This document shows, one piece after another, positions 47,867 through 56,861 of a stretch of 64,000 nucleotides of DNA (its first letter is position 1; each line of letters opens with the position of its first letter). The notes beneath the pieces were generated by a model that made no database searches, was not told the DNA's origin, and was given only the letters and a program-made list of their open reading frames with translations. Source of the stretch: Demequina phytophila (GTDB lineage: Bacteria > Actinomycetota > Actinomycetes > Actinomycetales > Demequinaceae); the NCBI RefSeq assembly GCF_000971135.1, contig NZ_BBLW01000007.1:1-64000 (forward strand). Reading direction: 5' to 3'. The position numbers and the translations under genes were made by a program.

Positions 47867-47872
47867 AGCCTA
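47867..47872 (-). promoter_or_regulatory. Leaderless promoter -10 box of the rpe-rib operon
   Basis: TAGGCT within CCACTAGGCT, 6 nt before ATG 47860. Because the transcript starts at the ATG, no riboswitch leader is possible from this promoter. Confidence 0.6.
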
Positions 47873-49102
47873 GTGGCGGCGTCCGACGTCCCTGAGCGCG
47901 GTGGCGAAGGACGGCGCGATGGGCAGCTCGGGCAGCAAGGCGGCCTGATAGGCGTGGTAGACGTCCGGCTTGCCGGGCCACACCGTGCCGGCGGGCAGGT
48001 TCGCGGTGTCGAGCTCGTGGTGCCAGGAGCCGCGATCGTGGTCGATGAGACGCGCATCGGCGTACGCCCACCAGCCGCGCGCGTCCTCGGCGTAGCGGGT
48101 GTCGCCGGTGACCTGGCACAGCGCCTCGGCGGCGTTGACGGCCTCCGCGAGGACCCAGTGCATGCGCTCGCGGACCACGGGCGCGCCGCGCCAGTCGGTG
48201 GTGTAGACGAACCCGGGCGCGCCGTCGGCGTCCCAGCCGTCGGCGACCGCGCGTTCGTAGAGGGCGGCGGCGGGCGCGCGCAGGGCGTCGGTACCGAGGC
48301 TCGCGTCGACCGAGAGCATGAGGCGCGCCCACTCGAGGCCGTGGCCCACGGTGGCGCCGTAGGGACGGAACGGGTGGGCAGGCTCGGAGCGGTTGTGCTC
48401 GAGCAGCGGCGTCCAGGTGGCGTCGAAGTGCTCGGGGATGCGCCAGTCGTTGGCGCGGGCCCACTCGGCGACGCGGCCGGCGATGCGGGCGGCGCGCGCG
48501 TGCCACTCGCGGTCGCCGGTGACGTCGCCCGCGGCGAGGTACGCCTCGACGGTGTGCATGTTCGCGTTGACGCCGCGGTACGTGTCGAGCGTGGTCCAGG
48601 ACGCATCCCACTCCTCGACGGACAGGCCCTCGGCCTCGTCCCAGAAGCGGCCGAGCGACACCGCGAGCGCGTCCGCGAGCAGCGCGTCCGCGCCCTCGAT
48701 CCCGGCCGCGACCGCCGACGAGGCGGCGAGAACCACGAACGCGTGGCCGTACGCCTGCTTCGCGGTGACCGTGGGAACGCCGTCCTCGACCGCGGCGAAC
48801 CAGCCGCCGTGCACCGCGTCCCGGAGCGCGCCGGCGGCGAGGGCGCGCACCCCGTGCGCGGCGAGAGCGAGCAGCGCCTCCCGGTCCGGCCCGCCCTCGG
48901 CGGGCGGCTCATCGGCGAGCGCGCCGAGCGCCGCGACGTGCGTCATGCGGCAGGTGATCCACAGCTCGACGGGATGCGAGGTGTCCACGCGGCCTTCCTC
49001 GTCCAGCCAGCCGAAGCCGTCGGGGCGCACCGCGCCGGTCATGAAGCGCAGCAGGTCCGCGCGCTGCGCGGCCAGGAACGTGGGGTCACCGGGGGTTGTC
49101 AT
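47870..49102 (-). CDS. AGE-family sugar epimerase/isomerase (YihS/mannose isomerase-like)
   Basis: A 410-residue alpha/alpha-barrel protein of the N-acylglucosamine 2-epimerase family: GVNANMHTVEAYLA, RPYGATVGHGLEWARLML with the catalytic-type His, and GSWHHELD near the C-terminus with a second His. Members isomerise mannose, sulfoquinovose or cellobiose. The substrate here is undetermined. ATG 49102 (GGAG 5 nt upstream) follows the esterase stop by 1 nt, so it is co-transcribed with a deacetylase that may prepare its substrate. Confidence 0.88.
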   Translation of the reverse strand: MTTPGDPTFLAAQRADLLRFMTGAVRPDGFGWLDEEGRVDTSHPVELWITCRMTHVAALGALADEPPAEGGPDREALLALAAHGVRALAAGALRDAVHGGWFAAVEDGVPTVTAKQAYGHAFVVLAASSAVAAGIEGADALLADALAVSLGRFWDEAEGLSVEEWDASWTTLDTYRGVNANMHTVEAYLAAGDVTGDREWHARAARIAGRVAEWARANDWRIPEHFDATWTPLLEHNRSEPAHPFRPYGATVGHGLEWARLMLSVDASLGTDALRAPAAALYERAVADGWDADGAPGFVYTTDWRGAPVVRERMHWVLAEAVNAAEALCQVTGDTRYAEDARGWWAYADARLIDHDRGSWHHELDTANLPAGTVWPGKPDVYHAYQAALLPELPIAPSFATALRDVGRRH

Positions 49103-49103
49103 G

Positions 49104-50081
49104 TCAGCTCCACAGGTTCTCAAGGAAGCGTGCCTGGCGCTCCCACTGGTACTGGTCGCCGCCCTCGTGGCCGTTGAAGCGGTACGTCACGATCTCCTTG
49201 GGTCCCGCCCACGCGTGGAACGCGGCGAACACCGTCGAGGGCGGGGTGATCGGGTCGCGCAGCGCAGCGGAGAACAGCGCTGGGGCTGTCGCGCGGGCGG
49301 CGTGGTGGACGCCGTCGACGTAGCGGAGCGTGGCGAGCGCGCGCTCCTCGTGGTGACGGTGGATCGCAAGGTAGCGGCAGATCTCCTGGTACGGGTCGCT
49401 GTCGGCGACGTCCATGCCGCGTTCGATGTCGCACAGGAACGGCACGTCGGCGAGCACTGCGGCGACCTCCGTCAGGCCCGCGGCGGCGACCGCGAGGCCG
49501 CCGCCCTGGCTCGCGCCCGCGACGACGACCCGCTCGGCGTCGACACCGTCGAGAGCGCGCGCGGCCTCGACCGCGCGCACCGCGTCCGTGATGACGCGCC
49601 GGTAGTAGTAGCTGTCGAAGTCGACGATGCCCCGCGTCATGTACCCGGGATGGGCCGGACCGCCCGCCGCTCCCCCGCCCGACGCATCGTCCGTGTGCCC
49701 GCCCGAACCCCAGGCGGAACCCTGGCCGCGCGTGTCCATCACCAGGTGGGCATACCCGGCCGCGGACCAGAAGAGCCGCTCGTGCGGGAGGCCACGCCCG
49801 CCACCGTATCCGTTGAACTGGACCACCACGGGCAGGTCGTCCGCGGACGCGCGCGGGCGCAGCAGCCAGGCCCGGATGGGGTCGCCACCGAAGCCAGCGA
49901 ACGTGACGTCCGCGACGTCGACGGTCGCCAGCACCGAGTCGACCGGCGTGACCGTGAGCCCGAGGTCGTGGCGTCGGGCCTCGCCGAGCGTGACCGCCCA
50001 GCGGGCGTCGAAGTCGTCCGGCTCGGACGCCACGGACCGGTACGAGGCGAGCTCCTGCGGGCTCAGGTCGAAGTACGGCAA
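49104..50081 (-). CDS. Acetyl-xylan esterase / cephalosporin-C deacetylase family
   Basis: A 325-residue alpha/beta hydrolase (AXE1/CAH family). Oxyanion region QFNGYGGGRG, nucleophile elbow VAGASQGGGLAVA, and the Asp (LRDPITPPS) and His (FNGHEGGD) of the triad. No signal peptide, so it deacetylates imported oligosaccharides. TTG 50081 is preferred because AGGAG lies 6 nt upstream and the family N-terminus (PYFDLSPQEL) begins there. GTG 50123, 8 nt after TAGGCT (50132-50137), would add 14 residues. Confidence 0.88.
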   Translation of the reverse strand: MPYFDLSPQELASYRSVASEPDDFDARWAVTLGEARRHDLGLTVTPVDSVLATVDVADVTFAGFGGDPIRAWLLRPRASADDLPVVVQFNGYGGGRGLPHERLFWSAAGYAHLVMDTRGQGSAWGSGGHTDDASGGGAAGGPAHPGYMTRGIVDFDSYYYRRVITDAVRAVEAARALDGVDAERVVVAGASQGGGLAVAAAGLTEVAAVLADVPFLCDIERGMDVADSDPYQEICRYLAIHRHHEERALATLRYVDGVHHAARATAPALFSAALRDPITPPSTVFAAFHAWAGPKEIVTYRFNGHEGGDQYQWERQARFLENLWS

Positions 50082-50131
50082 TGCATGCTCCTCATCCCTG
50101 CACGGCGCCGACGCCGGTGCCACGCAACGCG

Positions 50132-50137
50132 AGCCTA
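50132..50137 (-). promoter_or_regulatory. -10 box of the esterase-epimerase operon
   Basis: TAGGCT within CCACTAGGCT, about 50 nt before the preferred TTG start and 8 nt before the alternative GTG 50123. Confidence 0.5.
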
Positions 50138-50161
50138 GTGGCCGGTGGCAGGATCGGAGGC

Positions 50162-50581
50162 GTGGACCTCGACACCTTGGTGCTGATGCGGCGCGTGCGC
50201 GACCGAATCGACCGCGAGTACGCGCGCCCGCTCGACCTCGAGAGCCTGGCCCGCGGCGTCCACGTGTCCAGCGGCCACCTCAGCCGCCAGTTCAAGGCCG
50301 CGTACGGCGAGACGCCTTACCAGTACCTCATGACGCGGCGCATCGAGCGGGCGATGACCCTGCTGCGGCGCGGCGACCTCACCGTCACCGAGATCTGCTT
50401 CGCGGTGGGCTGCCAATCGCTCGGCACGTTCAGCGCGCGCTTCACCGAGCTCGTGGGCGTCCCGCCGAGCGTCTACCGCGCCGAGGGGGCCCCGGTCCTG
50501 CCGGGCATGGCGCCCTGCATCGCGCGGCGCATCACACGACCGGTCAGGAATCGAGAAGCGCAACCCACCCCGGCTCCGTAG
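50162..50581 (+). CDS. Short AraC-family transcriptional regulator
   Basis: A 139-residue protein that is essentially only the AraC DNA-binding domain: LDLESLARGVHVSSGHLSRQ, then RIERAMTLLRRGDLTVTEI and FSARFTELVGVPPSVYR. There is no sensing domain. A GGAGG site precedes GTG 50162. It is followed by a VOC protein (10 nt) and a DUF1801-like protein, a recurrent actinobacterial trio. Confidence 0.88.
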   Translation: MDLDTLVLMRRVRDRIDREYARPLDLESLARGVHVSSGHLSRQFKAAYGETPYQYLMTRRIERAMTLLRRGDLTVTEICFAVGCQSLGTFSARFTELVGVPPSVYRAEGAPVLPGMAPCIARRITRPVRNREAQPTPAP

Positions 50582-50591
50582 CCTGGCAACC

Positions 50592-51008
50592 ATGACCATC
50601 AGCATCCATTCGAGCTTCCTGCCGCATCTCGATCCCGAGGCATCGCTGGCCTTCTACCGCGACGTGCTCGGCTTCGAGGTCCGCCTCGACGTGGGCCACG
50701 GCGCGATGCGCTGGATCACCGTGGGACCCGTCGGGCAGCCCGACACCGCGGTGGTGCTCCACCCGCCGGCCGTGGGCCACGAGTTCAGCGACGCCGAGCG
50801 CGACACCCTCCTCGAGGTCATCGCCAAGGGCAGCTACTTCGGCATCAACCTCGCGACCGAGGACCTCGACGCGGAGTTCGCGCGGCTCGAGGCCGCCGGC
50901 ATCGACGTGGTCCAGGAGCCGATCGCCCAGGAGTACGGCGTCCGCGACGCAGCCTTCCGCGACCCCGCGGGCAACCTCATCCGAATCCAGGAGGTCAACC
51001 ATGTCTAG
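50592..51008 (+). CDS. VOC (glyoxalase/bleomycin-resistance) superfamily protein
   Basis: A 138-residue two-module beta-alpha-beta protein: LDPEASLAFYRDVLGFEVR opens the first module, YFGINLATEDLDAEFARLEAAG the second, with the terminal FRDPAGNLIRIQE. Metal ligands are plausible but activity is unknown. Overlaps the next gene by 8 nt. Confidence 0.85.
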   Translation: MTISIHSSFLPHLDPEASLAFYRDVLGFEVRLDVGHGAMRWITVGPVGQPDTAVVLHPPAVGHEFSDAERDTLLEVIAKGSYFGINLATEDLDAEFARLEAAGIDVVQEPIAQEYGVRDAAFRDPAGNLIRIQEVNHV

Positions 51009-51429
51009 CGGCTTCTCCGACGCCGAGCGCGCCGCCATGAAGCAGCGCGCCGACGAGCTGCGCGCATCCAAGGGGCTCAAGGGCGCCGCGCGCCTGGCCA
51101 AGGAGCTCGAGGCGTGCGTCGAGGCCATCGAGGCGCTCGACGGCGTCGATCGCGACGTCGCGTCGCGCCTGCACATGATCGTCGCCGAGGAGGCGCCGGG
51201 CCTCGACCCGAAGACCTGGTACGGCTTCCCCTCCTACGCGCGCGACGGCAAGGTCGTGGTGTTCTACCAGCCCGCCTCCAAGTTCGCGACGCGTTACGGC
51301 CACGTGGGCTTCAACGAGGACGCGCAGCTCGACGACGGCCCCATGTGGGCCACCGCCTTCGCGATCATCGAGATGAACGACCAGGTGGACGATGCCCTCC
51401 GCGCCCTGGTGCGGAAGGCCGCCGGGTAG
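51001..51429 (+). CDS. DUF1801/YdhG-like protein
   Basis: A 142-residue cytoplasmic protein with the DUF1801-type core (DPKTWYGFPSYARDGKVVVFYQPASKF) and a helical N-terminus (AAMKQRADELRASKGLKGA). Function unknown. It is translationally coupled to the VOC gene. It is convergent with rsmB. Confidence 0.75.
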   Translation: MSSGFSDAERAAMKQRADELRASKGLKGAARLAKELEACVEAIEALDGVDRDVASRLHMIVAEEAPGLDPKTWYGFPSYARDGKVVVFYQPASKFATRYGHVGFNEDAQLDDGPMWATAFAIIEMNDQVDDALRALVRKAAG

Positions 51430-51438
51430 GCGGGCCGG

Positions 51439-52770
51439 CTAGGCGCCGGGCTTCTCCAGCAGCGCGAGGAACATCGCGTCGGTGCCGTGCACGTGCGTCC
51501 ACAGCTGGACGTGCGGGCCGGCGCCCCACATGCGCGCCGTGGTCCCCGTCACCGCGGCCACGGCCTCGCGCGCGTCGAGCTGACGCAACGTGGTGCCGGC
51601 GACGATCTCCCTGGTCTCCGCCAGCACCGGCGAGCACGTGATGTACGCGAGCAGGCCGCCCGGCGCGAGCAGCCGCTCCGCGTTGGCGAGCAACGACTGC
51701 TGCAGCGCGACCAGCTCGGGAAGGTCCTCGGGCTGCCGGCGCCAGCGCGACTCGGGCCGGCGGCGCAGCGCGCCGAGCCCCGAGCAGGGGGCGTCGAGGA
51801 CGATGCGGTCGTACGTCCCGCTCTCACCCCACGTGGTCCCGTCCCCGGTATGCACGGTCACGACCTCGTCGGGCACGGCGCGGACGGAGCGGCGCACCAG
51901 GTCGGCGCGGTGCGGGTGCAGCTCGACGGCGTCGAGCGTCGCGGCGCCGTCGGCGGCGAGCGCGCCCAGCAGGGCGGCCTTGCCGCCCGGTCCCGAGCAC
52001 AGGTCCAGCCACCTCTCGCCCGGCTCGACGGGTTGCGCGGCCGCAAGTGCCGCGGCGACCACCTGGCTGCCCTCGTCCTGCACGGCGGCGGTGCCCTCCG
52101 CGACGGCCTCAAGGTCTCCCGGACGTCCGCCGGGCAGCACCACGGCGTAGGGCGAGTACTCCCCCGCCTCGCCGCCGGCCTGCTGGATGAGCTCCTCGCG
52201 GTCGATCAGCCCGGGCCGGGCCACCAGGGTGACGCGGGCGGGCGAGTTGTCGGACTCGAGCAGCGCGGCGACCTCGCCCTCGTGCCCGTCCGCGGCGAGG
52301 GCGTCCTCGAGCTCCTTCACCACCCAGGCCGGGTGGGAGTGGCGGGTCGCGAGGTCGGTGCCCACGAGGTCGAGCCACTCCTCGGCGTCGCGCTCGGTGA
52401 TGCGGCGCATCACGGCATTCGCGAGGCGCGAGGCGCCCTCGTTGCGCTCGCGGCGCACCTGGGAGACGGTCTCGTTGACGGCGGCGTGCGGCGGCACGCG
52501 CATCGCGAGATGCTGGTGCGCACCCAGCCACAGCGACACGCGGACCTCGGCATCGAGGTCGCGGGGGTCGCGGCCGGAGGCGCGCTCGATGATCGCGTCG
52601 TAGAGCCCACGCATGCGCAGCGTGCCGTAGGCGAGCTCGGTGGCGAACCCGGCGTCGCGGCCCTCGAGCCGCATGCGCTCGAGCAGCGTCGGCATGAGCA
52701 GGTTGGCGTAGGCGCCCTCGGTGGAGACCGCCATCACGCAGTCGTAGGCGACGTCCCGTGCGCGGCTCAT
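51439..52770 (-). CDS. rsmB: 16S rRNA cytosine-C5 methyltransferase RsmB-like
   Basis: A 443-residue enzyme. N-terminal NusB-like RNA-binding domain (residues 1-140), then an AdoMet methyltransferase: WLDLCSGPGGKAALLGALA (motif I), DAPCSGLGALRRRPE (motif IV, with the first cysteine) and YITCSPVLAETREI (motif VI, with the catalytic cysteine). ATGA overlap with fmt. The open frame continues far upstream through fmt, but the RsmB N-terminus and the overlap define ATG 52770. Confidence 0.94.
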   Translation of the reverse strand: MSRARDVAYDCVMAVSTEGAYANLLMPTLLERMRLEGRDAGFATELAYGTLRMRGLYDAIIERASGRDPRDLDAEVRVSLWLGAHQHLAMRVPPHAAVNETVSQVRRERNEGASRLANAVMRRITERDAEEWLDLVGTDLATRHSHPAWVVKELEDALAADGHEGEVAALLESDNSPARVTLVARPGLIDREELIQQAGGEAGEYSPYAVVLPGGRPGDLEAVAEGTAAVQDEGSQVVAAALAAAQPVEPGERWLDLCSGPGGKAALLGALAADGAATLDAVELHPHRADLVRRSVRAVPDEVVTVHTGDGTTWGESGTYDRIVLDAPCSGLGALRRRPESRWRRQPEDLPELVALQQSLLANAERLLAPGGLLAYITCSPVLAETREIVAGTTLRQLDAREAVAAVTGTTARMWGAGPHVQLWTHVHGTDAMFLALLEKPGA

Positions 52771-53702
52771 GCCTCCCCCAGCTGGGCGCCCTCGCCCAGG
52801 CGTGCGCCGCGCCACCAGGCGGCGGCGTCCATCGGCTTCTTGCCGGCCGGCGCGATCCACCCGAGCGCGACCGGCTCGGTGCCGGTGCCCACCAGCACCT
52901 CGCCCTCCTCGAGCCGCAGCTGGCCCGGTGCCGTGCCGCGGCGCTGCGGGCGCGGCGACACCGGCCCCAGCTTGGCCACGGAACCGTCGGGGAGCGTGGT
53001 CCACGCCCCCGGCGCGGGCGTGCAGCCGCGGACGCGGCGGTCCACCACGTGCGCGGCGAGGTCCCAGCGGACGTACGCGTCCTCGCGGGTGAGCTTCTCC
53101 GCGTAGCTGACGTCCTCGTCGGCCTGGGGCTGCGGGCGGGCCTCGCCGGAGTCGAGCAGCTCGAGCGACTGCACCATGAGGGGGGCGCCCAGCGTCGCGA
53201 GTCGCTCGAGGAGGTCGCCGGCGGTGTCGGTGACGCGGATGCGCTCGGTCAGCGTGCCGATGATCGGGCCCTTGTCCAGGCCCTTCTCGATCACGAACGT
53301 GGTCGCGCCGGTGATCTCGTCTCCGCCCATGATCGCGTGCTGGACGGGGGCGGCGCCGCGCCAGGTGGGCAGCACGGAGAAGTGGAGGTTGACCCACGCG
53401 AGGCGCACCGCCTCGAGCAGCGCGGGCCGCAGGATCTGCCCGTACGCCACCACGGCGGCGGCGTCGACGTCGAGCTCCTTGACGCGCGCGACCATGTCGG
53501 GCGCGGAGGCCTTCTCCGGGGTCCAGACGTCGAGGCCGCGCTCGAGCGCGTACTGCTTCACCGGCGACGGGTGCAGGGTGCGGCCCCGCTTGCCGGGGGC
53601 GTCGGGCTGGGTGAGCACCGCCACGATCTCGTGGCCCGCACCCTCGAGGGCGGCCAACGTCGGGACGGCGATCTCTGGCGTTCCGGCGAAGATCAGGCGC
53701 AT
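52767..53702 (-). CDS. fmt: Methionyl-tRNA formyltransferase
   Basis: A 311-residue enzyme formylating initiator Met-tRNA: MRLIFAGTPEIAVPTLAAL, the active-site loop LHFSVLPTWRGAAPVQHAI with Asn-equivalent His and Asp ligands, and a C-terminal OB-like domain. TAAAAT (53709-53714), the strongest -10 box here, ends 6 nt before ATG 53702, with no Shine-Dalgarno sequence; leaderless. Confidence 0.96.
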   Translation of the reverse strand: MRLIFAGTPEIAVPTLAALEGAGHEIVAVLTQPDAPGKRGRTLHPSPVKQYALERGLDVWTPEKASAPDMVARVKELDVDAAAVVAYGQILRPALLEAVRLAWVNLHFSVLPTWRGAAPVQHAIMGGDEITGATTFVIEKGLDKGPIIGTLTERIRVTDTAGDLLERLATLGAPLMVQSLELLDSGEARPQPQADEDVSYAEKLTREDAYVRWDLAAHVVDRRVRGCTPAPGAWTTLPDGSVAKLGPVSPRPQRRGTAPGQLRLEEGEVLVGTGTEPVALGWIAPAGKKPMDAAAWWRGARLGEGAQLGEA

Positions 53703-53708
53703 CCCGCC

Positions 53709-53714
53709 ATTTTA
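53709..53714 (-). promoter_or_regulatory. Leaderless promoter -10 box of fmt
   Basis: TAAAAT, 6 nt before the fmt ATG, in the 15-nt gap after priA. Confidence 0.65.
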
Positions 53715-53717
53715 CGG

Positions 53718-55676
53718 TCAGGACACGGGGTCGAGTGGCGCGTCCACCCGCATGCGCAGCTCGCCGTCGCCGGCCTTGGAGAATGCCTGCTGGCGGCGCC
53801 GGAGCGTGTCGACCACGCCCTGCGCGGCCCGCCTCGTCGCGAGCAGGATCGCCCCGCCCTTCGCGTCGACGACGGCGACGTCGCGGTGCCGCTCGAGACG
53901 CTCCCCCTCGACGGTCTCCGACAGCGCGAGGGTGAGGACCGCGGTGTCGCCCCACAGGCGGATCGCGCGGCGGAAGGGCGGCAGCGCGAGGTCGGCGCGC
54001 TCGCCGTACGCGTCCCAGGCCGCCTCCGCGGCACCCCAGGACACCAGACCCTCGCGCACCACGGGCGGCAGCTCGCCGACGGCGATCACCTCTCCCCCGT
54101 CGCCGCGCGGCCGCGCGAGCGCGGCCACCGAGAGCCACCAGCGCATCGCCTGGAGCTCGGCGCCCAGCGCACCGCCGGCTGGCACCTCGGCGCCCACGAT
54201 GACGATGCACGCGTAGCCGCCGTCCACGGCCGGCAGCGCGGCAGGGGTCGCCACCACGAGGCCCCCGGTCACCGCGCCGTCCGCGACCGTGCCCACGGCG
54301 CCGGCGGACAGCGTCACGGGCACCTCGCCCGCCATCGCGCGCACCTGCTCCGCGATCCGCTCGACGCCCTGACGCAGCTGCTTGGTCGCGGGCGAGCCGC
54401 ACTCGGCACAGTGCCAGTGCGGGTGATCGGCTCCGCAGTCGGCGCAGTGGAGCGGGCTGGTGGCACCCTCCCGGCGCAGCGCGCCGCCGCACGCCGGGCA
54501 CGCGGCCCACTCCCCGCATCGTGCGCAGGCCGTGGCGCGCACGTACCCGGCGCGCGGGACCACGATGCCCACGGGACCTTGAGCGAGCGCCGCGCGGGCG
54601 CGGCGCCACACCTCGCCGGGCATCCAGTGCCAGCCCGAGGCGCCCTCGGCCTCGCGGCGCTGGTCGTCGATCACGGTGACCAGCGGAGTCGCGGTGCGCA
54701 CGTCGCCGCGCGGGACGGCGGCGCGCTCGGCCCAGCCGTGCGCGACCAACGCCATCGCGTCCACGCTGGGCGCGTAGCCCGCGAACAGCACGCCGGCGCC
54801 GGCCTCGTCCGCGCGCATCGCGGCGACGGTGCGGGCGTGAGGGTAGGGCGCGTGGGGGTCCTCGTAGACGTTCGAGGCCTCGTCCCACATCACCAGGAGG
54901 CCCAGGCGGGGCACGGGTTGCATCGCCGCGGGACGCGTCCCCAGCACGATGCGCGCGTGCCCGTTCATGGCCGCGAGGTAGGACCCGAAGCGGACCGCCG
55001 CGCCGTCCTCGGCGTGCAGGACCGTGAAGTGGCCGCCCGAGCGCGCGGTCCAGCGCGAGAGGCCGGCTCGCGTCAATGCATCCGTGGCTGCCGCGACGGC
55101 ACGCGCGTCGGGCAGGATCACGATCGCGGACTGGCCCGACGCGGCCACCCGGGTGGCCGGCGCGAGGAGCGCCTCGATGGGGAGCCCGTGGCGCCGTGCG
55201 GGGTCGGGCACCGCCTCCCACACGATGCGGGCGCCCGCGGCCACCGCGTCGGCGGGAAGCGAGACCGCGGCGGCGGCGGGCGCGAGCGTGGCGTGCGCCT
55301 CGCGGAACGCCTGCTCGTCGTGCTCGAGGGTGGACCAGTCGCGCTTCTCGACGGACGCGACACGGGGCGGCGCCATGAGGCGCAGCACGTCCCACAGGCT
55401 GCCGCCGTAGCGGCGCGCCACCAGCTCGGCGAAGCGGATCGCCTCCGGCGTGTACGAGGGCACCGCGGACGCCGACTGCAGGGGCGCGAGGGTCCCGCCG
55501 AACCCGGATGAGTCCTCCAGCGCGGTCACGACGCCGTTGATCAGCCGTCCCGCGAAGCGCACGCGCACCCGCGATCCGGGCGCGACCGTGCCGGCGAGCT
55601 TCTCCGGCACCTCGTAGTCGAACGGGCGATCGAGGTGGGGCAGCTCGCTGTCGACGCAGACGCGCGCGACAGCCAC
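53718..55676 (-). CDS. priA: Primosomal protein N' (PriA), motor-degenerate actinobacterial form
   Basis: A 652-residue replication-restart protein. The N-terminal 3'-DNA-binding domain is clear (CVDSELPHLDRPFDYEVP, GSRVRVRFAGRLINGVV), as is the zinc region with eight cysteines (CARCGEWAACPACGG, CADCG, CAECGS). The helicase motifs are degenerate: no Walker A GKT where expected, and WDEAS in place of DEAH. Actinobacterial PriA proteins are known to lack these, so this is not a local mutation. GTG 55676 is chosen for its AGG site and family N-terminus; it overlaps the metK stop region by a few bases at most. Confidence 0.9.
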   Translation of the reverse strand: MAVARVCVDSELPHLDRPFDYEVPEKLAGTVAPGSRVRVRFAGRLINGVVTALEDSSGFGGTLAPLQSASAVPSYTPEAIRFAELVARRYGGSLWDVLRLMAPPRVASVEKRDWSTLEHDEQAFREAHATLAPAAAAVSLPADAVAAGARIVWEAVPDPARRHGLPIEALLAPATRVAASGQSAIVILPDARAVAAATDALTRAGLSRWTARSGGHFTVLHAEDGAAVRFGSYLAAMNGHARIVLGTRPAAMQPVPRLGLLVMWDEASNVYEDPHAPYPHARTVAAMRADEAGAGVLFAGYAPSVDAMALVAHGWAERAAVPRGDVRTATPLVTVIDDQRREAEGASGWHWMPGEVWRRARAALAQGPVGIVVPRAGYVRATACARCGEWAACPACGGALRREGATSPLHCADCGADHPHWHCAECGSPATKQLRQGVERIAEQVRAMAGEVPVTLSAGAVGTVADGAVTGGLVVATPAALPAVDGGYACIVIVGAEVPAGGALGAELQAMRWWLSVAALARPRGDGGEVIAVGELPPVVREGLVSWGAAEAAWDAYGERADLALPPFRRAIRLWGDTAVLTLALSETVEGERLERHRDVAVVDAKGGAILLATRRAAQGVVDTLRRRQQAFSKAGDGELRMRVDAPLDPVS

Positions 55677-55678
55677 CG

Positions 55679-56848
55679 CTACCTGGCCGCGCTCTGCAGG
55701 TCCGCGGCGCGGTCGGTGCGCTCCCACGTGAAGTCGGAGAGCTCGCGGCCGAAGTGGCCGTACGCGGCCGTCTGGCGGTAGATGGGTCGGCGCAGGTCGA
55801 GCGCGTCGATGATCGCGCCGGGGCGCAGGTCGAACACCTCGCGGATGGCGTCCGCGATGCGCGCGTCGGGCAGCGTGCCCGTGCCGAACGTCTCGACGTA
55901 GAGGCCCACGGGGTGCGCGGTGCCGATCGCGTACGCGACCTGCACCTCGCAGCGGTCCGCAAGACCCGCGGCGACCACGTTCTTGGCGACCCAGCGCATC
56001 GCGTACGCGGCGGAGCGGTCCACCTTCGACGGGTCCTTGCCGGAGAACGCGCCGCCGCCGTGGCGGGCCATGCCGCCGTAGGTGTCGACGATGATCTTGC
56101 GGCCCGTGAGGCCCGCGTCACCCTTGGGCCCGCCGATCTCGAAGCGGCCGGTGGGATTGATGAGCGAGCGGTGCGCCGAGGAGTCGAGGTCGTAGCGCGC
56201 GAGCACGGGCGCGATCACGTGCTGCTCGATGGCGGCGCGCAGGTCCGGGGTCGCGACGGACTCGGCGTGCTGGCTCGAGACCACCACGGTGTCGACGGAG
56301 ACGGCCGTGTCGCCGTCGTAGCCGACGGTCACCTGGGCCTTGCCGTCGGGGCGCAGCCCCTCGACCTCGCCGGTGCGTCGCACCTCTGCCAGGCGCGACG
56401 TGAGCGCGTGGGCGAGGTGGATGGGCAGCGGCATGAGCTCGGGCGTGTCGTGGCACGCGTAGCCGAACATGAGGCCCTGGTCTCCCGCGCCCAGCTCGTC
56501 CTCGTCGGAGTCGGTGGCGTGCCCCACGCCCTGCCAGATGTCCGCGCTCTGCTCGCCGATCGACACGGACACGCCGCACGAGTCCCCGTCGAAGCCCACA
56601 TGCGAGGACGTGTAGCCGATGTCGTTGACCACGCCGCGGATGATGCCGGGGATGTCGACGTACGCCTCGGTGGTCACCTCGCCGGCGACGTGCACCAGGC
56701 CGGTGGTCACCATGGTCTCGACGGCGACGCGCGACAGCGGATCGTCGGAGAGCATCGCGTCGAGGATGGCGTCCGAGACCTGGTCGCAGATCTTGTCGGG
56801 GTGGCCCTCGGTGACGGACTCGGAGGTGAACAGGCGGAGCGAGGTCAT
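55679..56848 (-). CDS. metK: S-adenosylmethionine synthetase
   Basis: A 389-residue enzyme making AdoMet from methionine and ATP. Motifs: [32 protein letters not shown], and the P-loop-like [16 protein letters not shown]. All are intact. Leaderless: TAGGCT (56856-56861) ends 7 nt before ATG 56848, so no SAM riboswitch lies in the mRNA. Confidence 0.98.
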   Translation of the reverse strand: MTSLRLFTSESVTEGHPDKICDQVSDAILDAMLSDDPLSRVAVETMVTTGLVHVAGEVTTEAYVDIPGIIRGVVNDIGYTSSHVGFDGDSCGVSVSIGEQSADIWQGVGHATDSDEDELGAGDQGLMFGYACHDTPELMPLPIHLAHALTSRLAEVRRTGEVEGLRPDGKAQVTVGYDGDTAVSVDTVVVSSQHAESVATPDLRAAIEQHVIAPVLARYDLDSSAHRSLINPTGRFEIGGPKGDAGLTGRKIIVDTYGGMARHGGGAFSGKDPSKVDRSAAYAMRWVAKNVVAAGLADRCEVQVAYAIGTAHPVGLYVETFGTGTLPDARIADAIREVFDLRPGAIIDALDLRRPIYRQTAAYGHFGRELSDFTWERTDRAADLQSAAR

Positions 56849-56855
56849 GGGCGCC

Positions 56856-56861
56856 AGCCTA
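56856..56861 (-). promoter_or_regulatory. Leaderless promoter -10 box of metK
   Basis: TAGGCT within CCACTAGGCT, 7 nt before ATG. It overlaps the 3' end region of coaBC, 10 nt downstream of which metK starts. Confidence 0.65.

Noticed and set aside
28685..54523. GCATCGTGC-type variants (for example near 28685, 43764 and 54515) as members of the GGACGATGC family
   Set aside because: They differ in the conserved end of the motif and may be chance; only exact 9-mer matches were counted.
53718..55676. PriA considered as a decayed gene because Walker A and DEAH are missing
   Set aside because: Actinobacterial PriA proteins are known to lack these motifs; the frame, zinc region and N-terminal domain are intact.
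51439..56121. One continuous 1560-codon minus-strand frame through rsmB, fmt, priA and part of metK
   Set aside because: Only the last 443 codons are coding in this frame; fmt, priA and metK are in other frames with clear starts and family motifs.
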